The notes: a model not told the origin generated them from the sequence alone. A stretch of DNA of 64,000 nt from Apostichopus japonicus (GCF_037975245.1 NC_092567.1:13222876-13286875), one strand, 5' to 3'; counted from the stretch's first letter, positions 13,701 to 26,663 are shown. Program-made: numbers and translations.

Positions 13701-16700
13701 AAATAACCGAAATACCAGAAAATTGACGTTCTCGCGAGATAACGAATCTCGCCCAATGCATCAATGTTCTGCAAGTTGACGAGTTGCACAATTTGCTGCC
13801 ATCTCGACAAAATGTTAAAAATTTCAGAAAATTTACGTTTTCACGACATAACAGATCTCGCCCAATGCATCAGTTTTCTGCATATTTACGAGTTGCAACC
13901 CTTTGACGAGATCTCGGCGAATGCATTTATTTTCTGCAAATTGACGAGTTGCACACTTTGCTGCCATCTCGAGAAAATAACCGAAATACCAGAAAATTGA
14001 CGTTCTCGCGAGATAACGAATCTCGCCCAATGCATCAATGTTCTGCAAGTTGACGAGTTGCACAATTTGCTGCCATCTCGACAAAATGTTAAAAATTTCA
14101 GAAAATTGACGTTCTCGCGAGATAACGAATCTCGCCCAATGCATCAATGTTCTGCAAGTTGACGAGTTGCACAATTTGCTGCCATCTCGACAAAATGTTA
14201 AAAATTTCAGAAAATTTACGTTTTCACGACATAACAGATCTCGCCCAATGCATCAGTTTTCTGCATATTTACGAGTTGCAACCCTTTGACGAGATCTCGG
14301 CGAATGCATTTATTTTCTGCAAATTGACGAGTTGCACACTTTGCTGCGATCTCGAGAAAATAACCGAAATACCAGAAAATTGACGTTCTCGCGAGATAAC
14401 GAATCTCGCTCAATGAATCAATGTTCTGCAAGTTGACGAGTTGCACAATTTGCTGCCCATCTCGACAAAATGTTAAAAATTTCAGAAAATTGACGTTTTC
14501 ACGACATAACAGATCTCGCCCAATGCATCAGTTTTCTGCAAGTTGACGAGTTGCACATTTTGAGGAGATCTCGACAAAATGACCAAAATTCCAGAAATTA
14601 ACAAGATAACGTATTGCGTTTAATGCATCGATTTTCTGCAAATTGATGAGTTGCACCCTTTGAAGAGATTTCACCAATTCCATGCTGTTTCTACAAATTA
14701 ACGAGTTGCACTCTTTGACGAAATCTCGACAAGTACATTTAATTTCTGCAAATTGACGAGTTGCACACTTTGGTACCATCTCGAGAAAATGACTTAAATG
14801 CTTAGAGAATCGATATTTTCATAAAGAAACGGACATCGTCCAATGCAATAATTTTTTGCAAATTGACGAGTTGCACAATTTGCTGCCATCTCGACAAAAT
14901 GTTAAAAAATTCAGAATATTGACGTTTTCACGAGATAACAAATCTCGCCCAAATGCATCAATTTTCTGCATATTTACGAGTTGCAACCCTTTGACGAGAT
15001 CTCGGCGAATGCATTTATTTTCTGCAAATTGACGAGTTGCACACTTTGCTGCCATCTCGAGAAAATGACCGAAATACCAGAAAATTGACGTTCTCGCGAG
15101 ATAACGGATCTCGCCCAATGCATCAATGTTCTGCAAGTTGACGAGTTGCACAATTTGCTGCCATCTCGACAAAATGTTAACAATTTCAGAAAATTGACGT
15201 TTTCACGATAAGAGATCTCGCCCAATGCATCAATTTTCTGCATATTTACGAGTTGCAACCCTTTGACGAGATCTCGGCGAATGCATTTATTTTCTGCAAA
15301 TTGACGAGTTGCACACTTTGCTGCCATCTCGCGGAAATGACCAAAAAAATACCAGAAAATTGACGCTCTCGCGAGATAACAAATCTCGCCCAATGCATCA
15401 ATGTTCTGCAAGTTGACGAGTTGCACATTTTGAGGAGATCTCGACAAAATGACCAAAATTCCAGAAATTAACAAGATAACGTATTGCGTTTAATGCATCG
15501 ATTTTCTGCAAATTGATGAGTTGCACCCTTTGAAGAGATTTCACCATTTCCATGCTGTTTCTACAAATTAACGAGTTGCACTCTTTGACGAAATCTCGAC
15601 AAGTACATTTAATTTCTGCAAATTGACGAGTTGCACACTTTGGTACCATCTCGAGAAAATGACTTAAATGCTTAGAGAATCGATATTTTCATAAAGAAAC
15701 GGACATCGTCCAATGCAATAATTTTTGGCAAATTGACGAGTTGCACAATTTGCTGCCATCTCGACAAAATGTTAAAAATGTCAGAATATTGACGTTTTCA
15801 CGAGATAACAAATCTCGCCCAAATGCATCAATTTCTGCATATTTACGAGTTGCACGCCCTGGCGAGATCTCGTCCAATGCATCTTTTTTCTGCAAATTGA
15901 CGAGTTGCACACTTTGCTGCCATCTCGAGAAAATGACCAAAATTCCAGAAAATTGACGATTACACCAGATAACGGATCTCGCCCAATGCATCAATTTTCT
16001 GCATATTTACGAGTTGCACGCTCTGGCGAAATCTCGCCCAAATGCATCAATTTTCTGCATATTGACGAGTTGCACACTTTGGTACCATCTCGAGAAAATG
16101 ACTTAAATGCTTAGAGAATCGATATTTTCATAAAGAAACGGACATCGTCCAATGCAATAATTTTTTTCAAATTGACGAGTTGCACAATTTGCTGCCATCT
16201 CGACAAAATGTTAAAAATGTCAGAATATTGACGTTTTCACGAGATTACAAATCTCGCCCAAATGCATCAATTTTCTGCATATTTACGAGTTGCACGCCCT
16301 GACGAGATCTCGTCCAATGCATCTTTTTTCTGCAAATTGACGAGTTGCACACTTTGCTGCCATCTCGAGAAAATGACCAACATTCCAGAAAATTGACGAT
16401 TACACCAGATAACGGATCTCGTCCAATGCATCAATTTTCTGCATATTTACGAGTTGCACGCTCTGGCGAAATCTCGCCCAAATGCATCAATTTTCTGCAT
16501 ATTTACGAGTTGCACCCTTTGGCGAGATCTCGGCGAATGCATTTATTTTCTGCAAATTGACGAGTTGCACACTTTGCTGCCATCTCGAGAAAATAACCGA
16601 AATACCAGAAAATTGACGTTCTCGCGAGATAACGAATCTCGCCCAATGCATCAATGTTCTGCAAGTTGACGAGTTGCACAATTTGCTGCCATCTCGACAA

Positions 16701-17556
16701 AATGTTAAAAATTTCAGAAAATTGACGTTTTCACGACATAACAGATCTCGCCCAATGCATCAGTTTTCTGCATATTTACGAGTTGCAACCCTTTGACGAG
16801 ATCTCGGCGAATGCATTTATTTTCTGCAATTGACGTTCTCGCGAGATAACGGATCTCGCCCAATGCATCAATGTTCTGCAAGTTGACGAGTTGCACAATT
16901 TGCTGCCATCTCGACAAAATGTTAAAAATTTCAGAAAATTGACGTTTACACGAGATAAGAGATCTCGCCCAATGCATCAATTTTCTGCATATTTACGAGT
17001 TGCAACCCTTTGACGAGATCTCGGCGAATGCATTTATTTTCTGCAAATTGACGAGTTGCACACTTTGCTGCCATCTCGCGGAAATGACCAAAAAAATACC
17101 AGAAAATTGACGCTCTCGCGAGATAACAAATCTCGCCCAATGCATCAATGTTCTGCAAGTTGACGAGTTGCACATTTTGAGGAGATCTCGACAAAATGAC
17201 CAAAATTCCAGAAATTAACAAGATAACGTATTGCGTTTAATGCATCGATTTTCTGCAAATTGATGAGTTGCACCCTTTGAAGAGATTTCACCAATTCCAT
17301 GCTGTTTCTACAAATTAACGAGTTGCACTCTTTGACGAAATCTCGACAAGTACATTTAATTTCTGCAAATTGACGAGTTGCACACTTTGGTACCATCTCG
17401 AGGAAATGACCTAAATGCTTAGAGAATCGATATTTTCATAAAGAAACGGACATCGTCCAATGCAATAATTTTTTGCAAATTGACGAGTTGCACAATTTGC
17501 TGCCATCTCGACAAAATGTTAAAAATTTCAGAATATTGACGTTTTCACGAGATAAC

Positions 17557-20500
17557 TCATTAATGTGCATAAATTTGATGCATTGAACGAGATTTGTTAT
17601 CTCGTGAAGACCTCACGAAATTAGGTCATTTGTAGAGATGGCAGCAAAATGTGCAACTCGCCATGTTGCAGAATATTGATGCATTTGTCGAGATCTCGTC
17701 AAAGGGTGCAACTCGTGAATGTGCATAAAATTGATGCATTGGACGAGATTTGTTATCTCGTGAAGACCTCAATTTTCTGGAAATTTGGTCATTTGTAGAG
17801 ATGGCAGCAAAATGTGCAACTCGCCATGTTGGAGAATATTGATGCATTGGTCGAGATCTCGTCAAAGGGTGCAACTCGTGAATGTGCAGACAGTTGATGC
17901 AATCGACGAGATATCGTCAAAGCGTGCAACTCATTAATGTGCATAAAATTGATGCATTGGAGGAGATTTGTTATCTCGCGAAGACCTCAATTTTCTGGAA
18001 ATTTGGTCATTTGTAGAGATGGCAGCAAAATGTGCAACTCGCCATGTTGCAGAATATTGATGCATTTGTCGAGATCTCGTCAAAGGGTGCAACTTGTGAA
18101 TGTGCAGACAGTTGATGCACTGGACGAGATATCGTCAGAGCGTGCAACTCATTAATGTGCATAAAATTGATGCATTGAAGGTGATTTGTTATCTCGTGAA
18201 AACCTCAATTTTCTGGAAATTTGGTCATTTGTAGAGATGGCAGTAAAATGTGCAACTCGTCAATTTGCAGAATAGTAATGCATTTGTCGAGATCTCGTCA
18301 AAGGGTGCAACTCGTGAATGTGCATAAAATTGATGCATTGGACGAGATCTCTTCAGAGCGTGCAACTCATAAATGTTCGAAAATTTGATGCATTGAACGA
18401 TATCTCGTCAGAGCGTGCAAGTCGATAATGTGCAGAAAATTGATGCATTGGACGAGATTTGTTATCTCGTGAAGACCTCAATTTTCTGGAAATTAGGTCA
18501 TTTGTAGAGATGGCAGCAAAATGTGCAACTCGCCATGTTGCAGAATATTGATGCATTTGTCGAGATCTCGTCAAAGGGTGCAACTCGTGAATGTGCAGAC
18601 AGTTGATGCATTGGACGAGATCTCTTCAGAGCGTGCAACTCATTAATGTGCATAAAATTGATGCATTGAAGGAGATTTCTTATCTCGTGAAAACCTCAAT
18701 TTTCTGGAATTTTGGTCATTTGTAGAGATGGCAGCAAAGTGTGCATCTCGTAAATTTGCAGAATTTTGATGCATTTGTCGAGATCTCGTCAAAGGGTGCA
18801 AATCGTGAATTTGCAGAAACTTTATGCATTGGACGAGATATCGTCAGAGCGTGCAACTCATTAATGTGCATAAAATTGATGCATTGAAGGAGATTTGTTA
18901 TCTCGTAAAAACCTCAATTTTCTGGAAATTTGGTCATTTGTAGAGATGGCAGTAAATGTGCAACTCGTCAATTTGCAGAATATTAATGCATTTGTCGAGA
19001 TCTCGTCAAAGAGTGCAACTCGTGAATGTGCATAAAATTGATGCATTGGACGAGATTTGTTATCTCGTATAGACCTCAATTTTCTGGAAATTAGGTCATT
19101 TGTAGAGATGGCAGCAAAATGTGCAACTCGCCATGTTGCAGAATATTGATGCATTTGTCGAGATCTCGTCAAAGGGTGCAACTCGTGAATGTGCAGACAG
19201 TTGATGCATTGGACGAGATCTCTTCAGAGCGTGCAACTCATTAATGTGCATAAAATTGATGCATTAGACGAGATTTCTTATCTCGTGTAAACCTCAATTT
19301 TCTGGGAATTTGGTCATTTGTCGATATGGCAGCAAAATGTGCATCTCGTAAATTTGCAGAATATTGATGCATTTGTCGAGATGGCAGCAAAATGTGCGGT
19401 TGCACATTTTGCAGAATATTGATGCATTCGCCATGTTGCAGAATATTGATGCATTGATGCAACTCGTGAATGTGCACATAGTTGATGCATTGGACAAGAT
19501 CTCTTCAGAGCGTGCAACTCATTAATGTGCATAAAATTGATGCATTAGACGAGATTTGTTATCTCGTGAAAACCTCAATTTTCTGGAATTTTTTCATTTG
19601 TCGATATGGCGGCAAAATGTGCAACTCGTCAATTTGCAGAATTTTGATGCATTTGTCGAGATCTCGTCAAAGGGTGCAAATCGTGAATTTGCAGAAACTT
19701 TATGCATTGGACGAGATTTGTTATCTCGTGAAAACCTCAATTTTCTGGAAATGTTGCAGAATATTGATGCATTCGCCATGTTGCAAAATATTGATGCATT
19801 TGTCGAGATCTCGTTAGAGCGTGCAACTCATTAATGTGCATAAATTGATGCATTGAAGGAGATTTGTTATCTCGTGAAAACCTCAATTTTCTGGAAATTT
19901 GGTCATTAAACTCGTGAATATGCAGAAAGTTGATGCATTGGACGAGATCTCGTCATAGCGTGCAAGTCGTAAATGTGCGAAGTGTGCAGATAATTGATGC
20001 TTTGGACGATATCCGCTACGACGGATTTTGACGGGATAGCAGCAGTGTGCAATTCGTTTATTTGCGGAAAATGAAAACATTGCCCGAGATTCATTATCTC
20101 GTACAGACGTCAAATTTCTGCGGTTTATGTGATTTTTTCGAGATAGCAGCAGAGTGTTCAACTCGTCAATTTGCAGAAAATGAATGCATTACACGAAAGT
20201 TTGGTCACACTGTCGAGATGGCAGCAAAGTGCAAACTCGTCAAGGTGGAAGAAATTGATGCATTGCACGAGATACACTGTCTCGTACAAACGTCAATTTT
20301 CTGGATTTTTTGACATTTTGTCGAGATAGCAGCAAACTGTGCAACTAGTCACTATGCAGAGATTTATGCATTGGGCGAGATCACAACAAAGTGTGCAACT
20401 AGCAATTTGCAGAAAATTGATGCATTGGACGATATCCGCTTTCTCGCCAAATTTTTTTTTCTGCGAAGCAAAGTGTGCAAAATCTTCAAAAAAATCGCCA

Positions 20501-20830
20501 GAAAATTTATGCTTTGGAGTGCCGTTATCTCGTGGAAACGTCAAATTTCTTAGATTTTTTGTCACCTTTTCGAGATGGCAGCAAAGTGTGCAACTCGTCA
20601 ATTTGTAGAAAATGAAAACGTTGCACGAGATCCATTATCTCGTGAAAACGTCAGTGTTCTGGAGTTCTGTCATTTTGTCGAGTGTTCTGTCATTTTGTCG
20701 AGACAAGCGTGCAAGCCGTAAATTTTGCAGAAATTTGATGCATTGGACGAGATCTCGTGAAAACGTAAATTTTCTGGAATTTTGGTCATTCTGACGAGAT
20801 GGCACCAAAGAGTGCAACTCGTCAATATCA
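17557..20830 (-). repeat. 'gagttgcac' satellite array, right (inverted) arm
   Basis: From 17557 onward the same satellite is read in reverse complement: cgagatggcagcaaa, gtgcaactcgtc, attgatgcattggacgag. The switch occurs between 'gagataac' and 'tcattaatg'. The right-arm units are a distinct subfamily (gtagagatggcagcaaaat, cgccatgttgcag, aattttctggaaattt) in higher-order units of about 240 bp. Divergence rises toward 20830, where the last recognisable unit ends in gagtgcaactcgtcaat. No gene is supported within it. Confidence 0.93.
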
Positions 20831-21149
20831 TATATATTACCAAGGAAAGAGCATACATACTTACTTCTATCAAGGAAATCGTTGAGCATATTTCCATATG
20901 GACAATCCTATAGAAAGAGTCGCCTTCAAAATGTTGATGAAAATGTGTTACCTTCAACATAACTTGCATTTGTTTATGAATCTATCTTTTACGAGTATCA
21001 ATAAGTCTCATGTTTTGGGCGTATAAAAGATGGAGTGAGCGACCTTCAGGAGGCATACTTCTAGTCTATGTGAGTCCGCCCAAGTTCTCCTTCAGAGAAA
21101 GTGACAACGACGTAATGAACATGTTAAAAAGGGTTTCACTCACATTATT
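20831..21149. other. Spacer between the two satellite arrays
   Basis: About 320 bases of apparently unique sequence separate the 'gagttgcac' array from the DR1 array. Nothing gene-like is seen; 'gcgtataaaagatgg' near 21020 resembles a TATA box by chance or otherwise, but no exon follows it. Confidence 0.4.
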
Positions 21150-24100
21150 ACTTGAGATATGATGGTTACGAGATTTTCACAATTTCACCACAAATACACA
21201 CCAACTATAAAATTAGTCCGACCTTCCCTTCCTGAGATATCGTGGTTACAAGGTTTTCGCAATTTCACCCCTGGTGACCCCAAATGACATTTGACCTCCA
21301 CCAAAAACAATAGAATTCTTGGACTTGAAAGGATACCGATTCGCACTAATTTTGAAGTTGGACCGATTTTTCCTTCCTGTGATATCGTGGTTACAAGGCT
21401 TTCGCAATTTCACCCCTGGTGACCCTATGTGACCTTTGACCTCCTCAAAAAACGATAGGTTTCTAGGACTTCAAAGGATACTCCTGCACACAAATTATAA
21501 AGTTGGTCCGACCTTTCCTTCCTGAGATATCGTGGTTACAAGGTTTTTGTAATTTCACCACTGGTGACCCCAAATGAACTTTGACGTCCACCAAAAACAA
21601 TAGGGTTATTGGATATAAAAGGATACCCATTGCCCACTCATTATGAAATTGGTCCGATTTTTCCTTCCTGAGTTATCGTGGTTATAAGGTTTTCGCAATT
21701 TCACTCCTGGTGACCCTATGTGACCTTTGACCTCCTCAAAAAACAATAGGGTTCTTGGACTTGAAAGGATACCCATGCGCAATAATTATGAAGTTGGTCC
21801 GATCTTTCCTTCCTGAGATATCGTGGTTACAAGGTTTTCGCAAATTCAACCCTGGTGACCCCAAATGACCTTTGACCTCTACCAAAAACAATAGGGTATT
21901 TGGACTTGAAAGGATACCCATGCGCACTAATTATGAAGTTGGTCCGACCTTTCCTTCCTGAGATATCGTGGTTACAAGGTTTTCGCAATTTGACCCCAAA
22001 TGACCTTTGACCTCCACCAAAACCAATAGGGTTCTTGGACTTCGAAGGATACAAATGCCCACTAAATATGAAGTTGGTCCGATCTTTCCTTCCTGAGATA
22101 TCGTGGTTACAAGGTTTTCGCAATTTGACCCCAAATGACCTTTGACCTCCACCAAAACCAATAGGGTTCTTGGACTTCAAAGGATACCAATGCCCACTAA
22201 TTATGAAGTTGGTCCGACCTTTCCTTCCTGAGATATGATGGTTACAAGGTTTTCGCAAGTCAACCCTGGTGACACCAAATGACCTTTGACCTCCACCAAA
22301 TGTAATAGGGTTCTTGGACTTGAAAGGATACCCATGCGCAATAATTATGAAGTTGGTCCGATCTTTCCTTCCTGAGATATCGTGGTTACAAGGTTTTCGC
22401 AAATTTAACCTGGTGACCCCAAATGACCTTTGACCTCTACCAAAAACAATAGTGTATTTGGACTTGAAAGGATACCCATGCGCACTAATTATGAAGTTGG
22501 TCCGACCTTTCCTTCCTGAGATATCTTGGTTACAAGGTTTTCGCAATTTGACCCCAAATGACCTTTGACCTCTACCAAAAACAATAGGGTTCTTGGACTT
22601 GAAAGGATACCCATGCGCAATAATTATGAAGTTGTTCCGATCTTTCCTTCCTGAGATATCGTGGTTACAAGGTTTTCGCAAATTCAACCCTGGTGACCCC
22701 AAATGACCTTTGACCTCTACCAAAAACAATAGGGTTCTTGGACTTCAAAGGATACCCATACCCACTAATTATGAAGTTGGTCCGACCTTTCTTTCCTGAG
22801 ATATGATGGTTACAAGGTTTTCGCAATTTCAACCCAAATGACCTTTGACCTCCACCAAATGCAATAGGGTTCTTGGAATTGAAAGGATACCCATGCACCC
22901 TAATTATGAAGTTTGTCCGACCTTTCCTTCCTGAGATATCGTGGTTACAAGGTTTTCGCAATTTGACCCCAAATGACCTTTGACCTACCCCAAAAACAAT
23001 AGGGTTCTTGGACTTGAAAGGATACCCATGCGCACTAATTATGAAGTTGGTCCGACCTTTCCTTCCTGAGATATCGTGGTTACAAGGTTTTCGCAATTTC
23101 AACCCTGGTGACCCCAAATGACCTTTGACCTCTACCAAAAACAATAGGGTTCTTGGACTTCAAAGGATACTCATGCCCACTAATTATGAAGTTGGTCCGA
23201 CCTTTCTTTCCTGAGATATGATGGTTACAAGGTTTTCGCAAGTCAACCCTGGTGACACCAAATGACCTTTGACCTCCACCAAATGCAATAGGGTTCTTGG
23301 ACTTGAAAGGATACCCATGCGCAATGATTATGAAGTTGGTCCGATCTTTCCTTCCTGAGATATCGTGGTTACAAGGTTTTCGCAAATTCAACCCTGGTGA
23401 CCCCAAATGACCTTTGACCTCTACCAAAAACAATAGGGTATTTGGACTTGAAAGGATACCCATGCGCACTAATTATGAAGTTGGTCCGACCTTTCCTTCC
23501 TGAGATATCGTGGTTACAAGGTTTTCGCAATTTCAACCCTGGTGACCCCAAATGACCTTTGACCTCTACCAAAAACAATAGGGTTCTTGGACTTCAAAGG
23601 ATACCCATGCACCCTAATTATGAAGTTTGTCCGACCTTTCCTTCCTGAGATATCGTGGTTACAAGGTTTTCGCAATTTGACCCCTGGTGACCCCATGTGA
23701 CCTTTCACCCCCTCATAAAACAATAGGGTTCTTGGACTTATTAAGGTTACCCCTGCACACAAATTATGAAGTTTGTCCGACCTTTCCTTCCTTAGATATC
23801 GTGGTTACAAGGTTTTCGCAATTTCACCCCTGGTGACCCCATGTGACCTTTGACCCCCTCATAAAACAATAGGGTTCTTGGACTTAATAAGGTTACCCCT
23901 GCACACAAATTATGAAGTTGGTCCGACCTTTCCTTCCTGAGATATCGTGGTTACAAGGTTTTCGCAATTTCACCCCTGCTGACCCCAAGTGACCTCTGAC
24001 CTCCACCAAAAACAATAGGGTTCTTGGACTTAAAGGGATACCCATGCACCCTAATTATGAAGTTTGTCCGACCTTTCCTTCCTGAGATATCGTGATTACA

Positions 24101-24480
24101 AGGTTTTCGCAATTTGACCCCAAATGACCTTTGACCTCCACCAAAAACAATAGGGTTCTTGGACTTCAAAGGATACCCATGCCCACTTATTATGAAGTTG
24201 GTCCGACCTTTCCTTCCTGAGATATCGTGGTTACAGGGTTTTCGCAATTTCACCCCTGCTGACCCTAAGTGACCTCTGACCTCCACCAAAAACAAGAGGG
24301 TTCTTGGACTTAAAGGGATACCCATGCACCCTAAATATGAAGTTTGTCCGACCTTTCCTTCCTGAGATATTGTAGTTACAAGGTTTTTCGCAATTTCAGC
24401 CCTAGTGACACCAAATGACCTTTGACCTCCACCGAAAACAATAGGCTTCTTGTACTCAACGGGGTACTCCTTACACACAT
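21150..24480 (-). repeat. DR1 satellite: ~24 tandem units of about 132-146 bp
   Basis: Each unit reads ttccttcctgagatatcg, ggttacaaggttttcgcaa, a ggtgaccccaaatgac module, tgacctttgacct, accaaaaacaatagggttc and gaagttggtccgacc. Two length classes occur: about 144 bp, and about 132 bp lacking the 'cctggtga' segment. Both are multiples of three, which produces a 300-codon reverse-strand frame (22729-21827) that merely reads through the repeats. The palindrome-free core tgacctttgacct is the complement of AGGTCAAAGGTCA, a perfect DR1 nuclear-receptor site. I count about 17 perfect copies by eye, and most other units carry one-base variants. Edge units (21150-21400 and after 24360) are more diverged. 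Confidence 0.93.
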
Positions 24481-24929
24481 ACGATCATTGGATTTACTCA
24501 CCCTTGAGCTCAGACATGAAACGTACACACTTCAATATTTAGTATCTAGCGCCACCGTTTGCAAGATATTTTTCACAGTTCCCGCGAACTTTTGTACGGC
24601 AATTAGAATGGCGCTATTTACCTTTCCTTTTTTGAGGATATCTGCTAGTATAGCGGCACGCCTACTTTATGTTAATTACCCACAACCATCCTGGGGAAAA
24701 AAATCACGCCGACGGGCCGCTATGTGAGTAATCGTCATAGGCCATGGTTCATCCCTTGATTTCGTTTTATTCCGTGCAACACAAAGACGAAGGGAATTGT
24801 ATGTGAGTGATAAATATGAAAATATTATTCTGAATAGATATTCAGTTGTCCCCACTTCCGATGCTGTTATATATGCTTAAAAATCGGTAGAAATCGGGAC
24901 CTTTTGCGATATTGTACGAGACTATTTTC
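24481..24929. other. Non-coding spacer
   Basis: No repeat or coding signal is convincing here. The 101-codon frame beginning in the last satellite unit (24422-24727) starts within repeat DNA and shows no conserved features, so it is not called. Confidence 0.4.
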
Positions 24930-25060
24930 TACCAATCAGAAATAGCGTATGAACGACATTCTTGAAGCATACACGAAATTTCGGCAAATCAACCAATCAC
25001 AGCGTTTGTTAATATAAACAGAGCAATTGTTCCGGAGACCAAAATGGCCGCGTCTAGGAG
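24930..25060 (+). promoter_or_regulatory. Candidate promoter region
   Basis: Two CCAAT boxes (accaatcag near 24931, accaatcac near 24990), an A/T-rich taatataaac near 25009, and ccaaaatggccgc near 25040, resembling a YY1-type site around a start codon, lie within 130 bases. A short upstream frame (ATGGCCGCGTCT..., nine codons with its stop) begins at about 25046. They lie ~300 bases upstream of the candidate first coding exon at 25352. Individual motifs are short, so this is a suggestion only. Confidence 0.35.
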
Positions 25061-25351
25061 TGGAGGTGTTTGAAGAAAGTCGCTTCAAGAAAACTGTATT
25101 ATGCACGTTAAAGATTGCTCTAAATGAAAATTTATTGAACTTGCAAGTAATTCATCAGAGAGATTTAAGAAATTTGCTTGGAGAGGACAAAATTTGATTG
25201 CAAGGAGGCAGAAATAGCCAGAAATTCCGCGACGGCGATCGGCCTAACGTTAACAAAAACAGATTCAGAATGTGTTAAGGAAAGTTATACTACATCCAGA
25301 CATATGGATACCACTATGATTGTTACAAACGGTTTTGCGACATAAGTCAAA

Positions 25352-25385
25352 ATGCGGGCAAAACTCGCTGAAAAACGCGCTGCAG
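25352..25385 (+). CDS. Candidate first coding exon (phase 1 donor)
   Basis: ATG at 25352 begins a short frame (MRAKLAEKRAA) that runs into CAG|GTATGT, a strong splice donor, after one base of the twelfth codon. The nearest acceptor with matching phase that opens into a coding-like frame is at 35356/35357, after a pyrimidine-rich tract ending catatag. Joining gives a Glu codon across the junction and continues with KDVNKLND. The implied intron is ~10 kb and filled with repeats. Because the downstream coding segment is broken, this may be the first exon of a decaying gene, or the link may be coincidence. Confidence 0.35.
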
Positions 25386-26112
25386 GTATGTACCAGTTAG
25401 ATTAATCCAAAAGTCTTTTCCAACCAGCCCCTTAATTTTAGTTAGGCCTAGGCCCTACCGCTGTTTAATGCAAATTGCCGAGTCTGGAAAAAATGTATGT
25501 TCGGTGTAGAGCTCAGCCAATTTGACTAAACTTGGCTAAACCTGGTGCAAGGCAAAATATCTACTAGGCCTATGTAAACTTTACTCTAATTCAAACCTGG
25601 CTTTTCATATTCAATCCAGAAAAAGATATGCTCACAGTATTAGATCTAGTAGTAAACAGTTTGACTGTGTTGTAAACAACACCATTAAACAGCATACTTT
25701 TCAAATGTCTCAACTTGTGGGTTGAACCAGGCTGACAAAGCAAATTATAGGTTTGATAAAAAACACTGCATATAGCCTTCTGCATATAGCCTACATGGAC
25801 CATATTTTATCCGCAAAATTTAATTTTTTTGTAATTTTCTTGTCATCATTCAAACATGAGCAAAATAGCCTGTACACTGATGGTATGCATGTAATACTTC
25901 ATTATGAGAAGGGGCCCTTAATAGGAAGAAGACGTACTGTATAGATTTTTTAAATGATTTGTTATTATGGTAAACAAAATAAAAACTGTGATGCTAAACA
26001 AGGGGATATGCCTTTTGAATTTGGAAATGTAACCATTTCTGTCAACTTGTGTTAAGATTGTGAGGTAACTTATAGTGCAATAAAGGAAATTCAAGGAAAT
26101 TCAAAGATTTTG

Positions 26113-26663
26113 CTATATAGGGTCATTCCGTTGCTGCACCCTCTCCAAAGATTTCCAATTTTTTTTTATGATTGGACCACCATGAAATAAGCATATTCTG
26201 AAAATTTCAGTTGCATTGCTTTACAATTGGCCGATTTATCACACTTTGAAATTCCACAATTTGTCGCCACCATGGCATTTTGGCATTTTCTTGACTTTTG
26301 AGGTCTCATTTCTCAGCAATTTAACATTCTACTACCTTTCTATTACAGATGCTTATAGAGTCTATCCCATAGAATAGGAAATTAAAAATTAGGCTACAAA
26401 AATATTGTCTTGTGGAGTAAGGTTAACTTAAAAGTGTCAAAATATTTGATTTTTGAACTTTTCACTAAAAAATGTGCTATTTTTAGTGATGAATTGCTCC
26501 TAAACCATTGCTTCAGGGTACTTGATTCTTTTAGAGGTCCTTATGTCTAGTACAAACATTACATAATAATGATTACAATGCTTTCCTATTATATATTTGC
26601 AAGTTGTGCAACTCTAAAGTTGCTATATCATGCTGCGATTCAGGGGATTTGATGGCAATTTTT
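26113..26663 (+). repeat. Left copy of a ~0.57 kb inverted duplication
   Basis: This segment, starting gggtcattccgttgctgcac, is repeated in reverse complement at about 34500-35095. Shared islands in order include cattttggcattttcttgac, aatttaacattctactac, caaaaatattgtcttgtgg and gaattgctcctaaaccattg. The copies differ by scattered substitutions and small indels. The left copy breaks off exactly where the hairpin-ended element begins at 26664; the right copy continues across the equivalent T-run. Confidence 0.88.

Larger units (their letters stand above)
6250..17556 (+). repeat. 'gagttgcac' satellite array, left (forward) arm
   Basis: About 11.3 kb of head-to-tail units built from two related monomers. 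The short one (~55 bp) runs gagttgcac...ttgacgagatctcg...aatgcatcaattttctgca. The long one (~110 bp) inserts a ctgccatctcgagaaaatga module and a cgagataac...atctcg module. They combine into higher-order units; for example the pattern at 13490 repeats at 13764 (274 bp) and 14147, and the block at 14528 repeats at 15398 and 17145. Divergence is moderate, with some nearly identical blocks. Reading frames are open on both strands because of the period and repeat-encoded Met codons. They show no conserved start or stop and are not considered genes. Confidence 0.95.

Noticed and set aside
14974-15474. 166-codon reverse-strand frame, the longest in the 'gagttgcac' array
   Set aside because: Equivalent frames occur on both strands throughout the array and track unit boundaries; length variation in units shifts them at random. 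No conserved product.
6250-20830. Regular spacing of similar words suggested a CRISPR-like array
   Set aside because: Units are contiguous degenerate satellite monomers without unique spacers, in a eukaryotic context.
21018-21060. tataaaag word as a core promoter between the satellites
   Set aside because: No exon, CCAAT box or open frame follows; such words are expected by chance in AT-rich DNA.
21827-22729. 300-codon reverse-strand open frame in the DR1 satellite
   Set aside because: It is a translation of the tandem units (48- or 44-residue period, because unit lengths are multiples of three). Breaks occur wherever a unit has an indel, and there is no non-repeat start or end.
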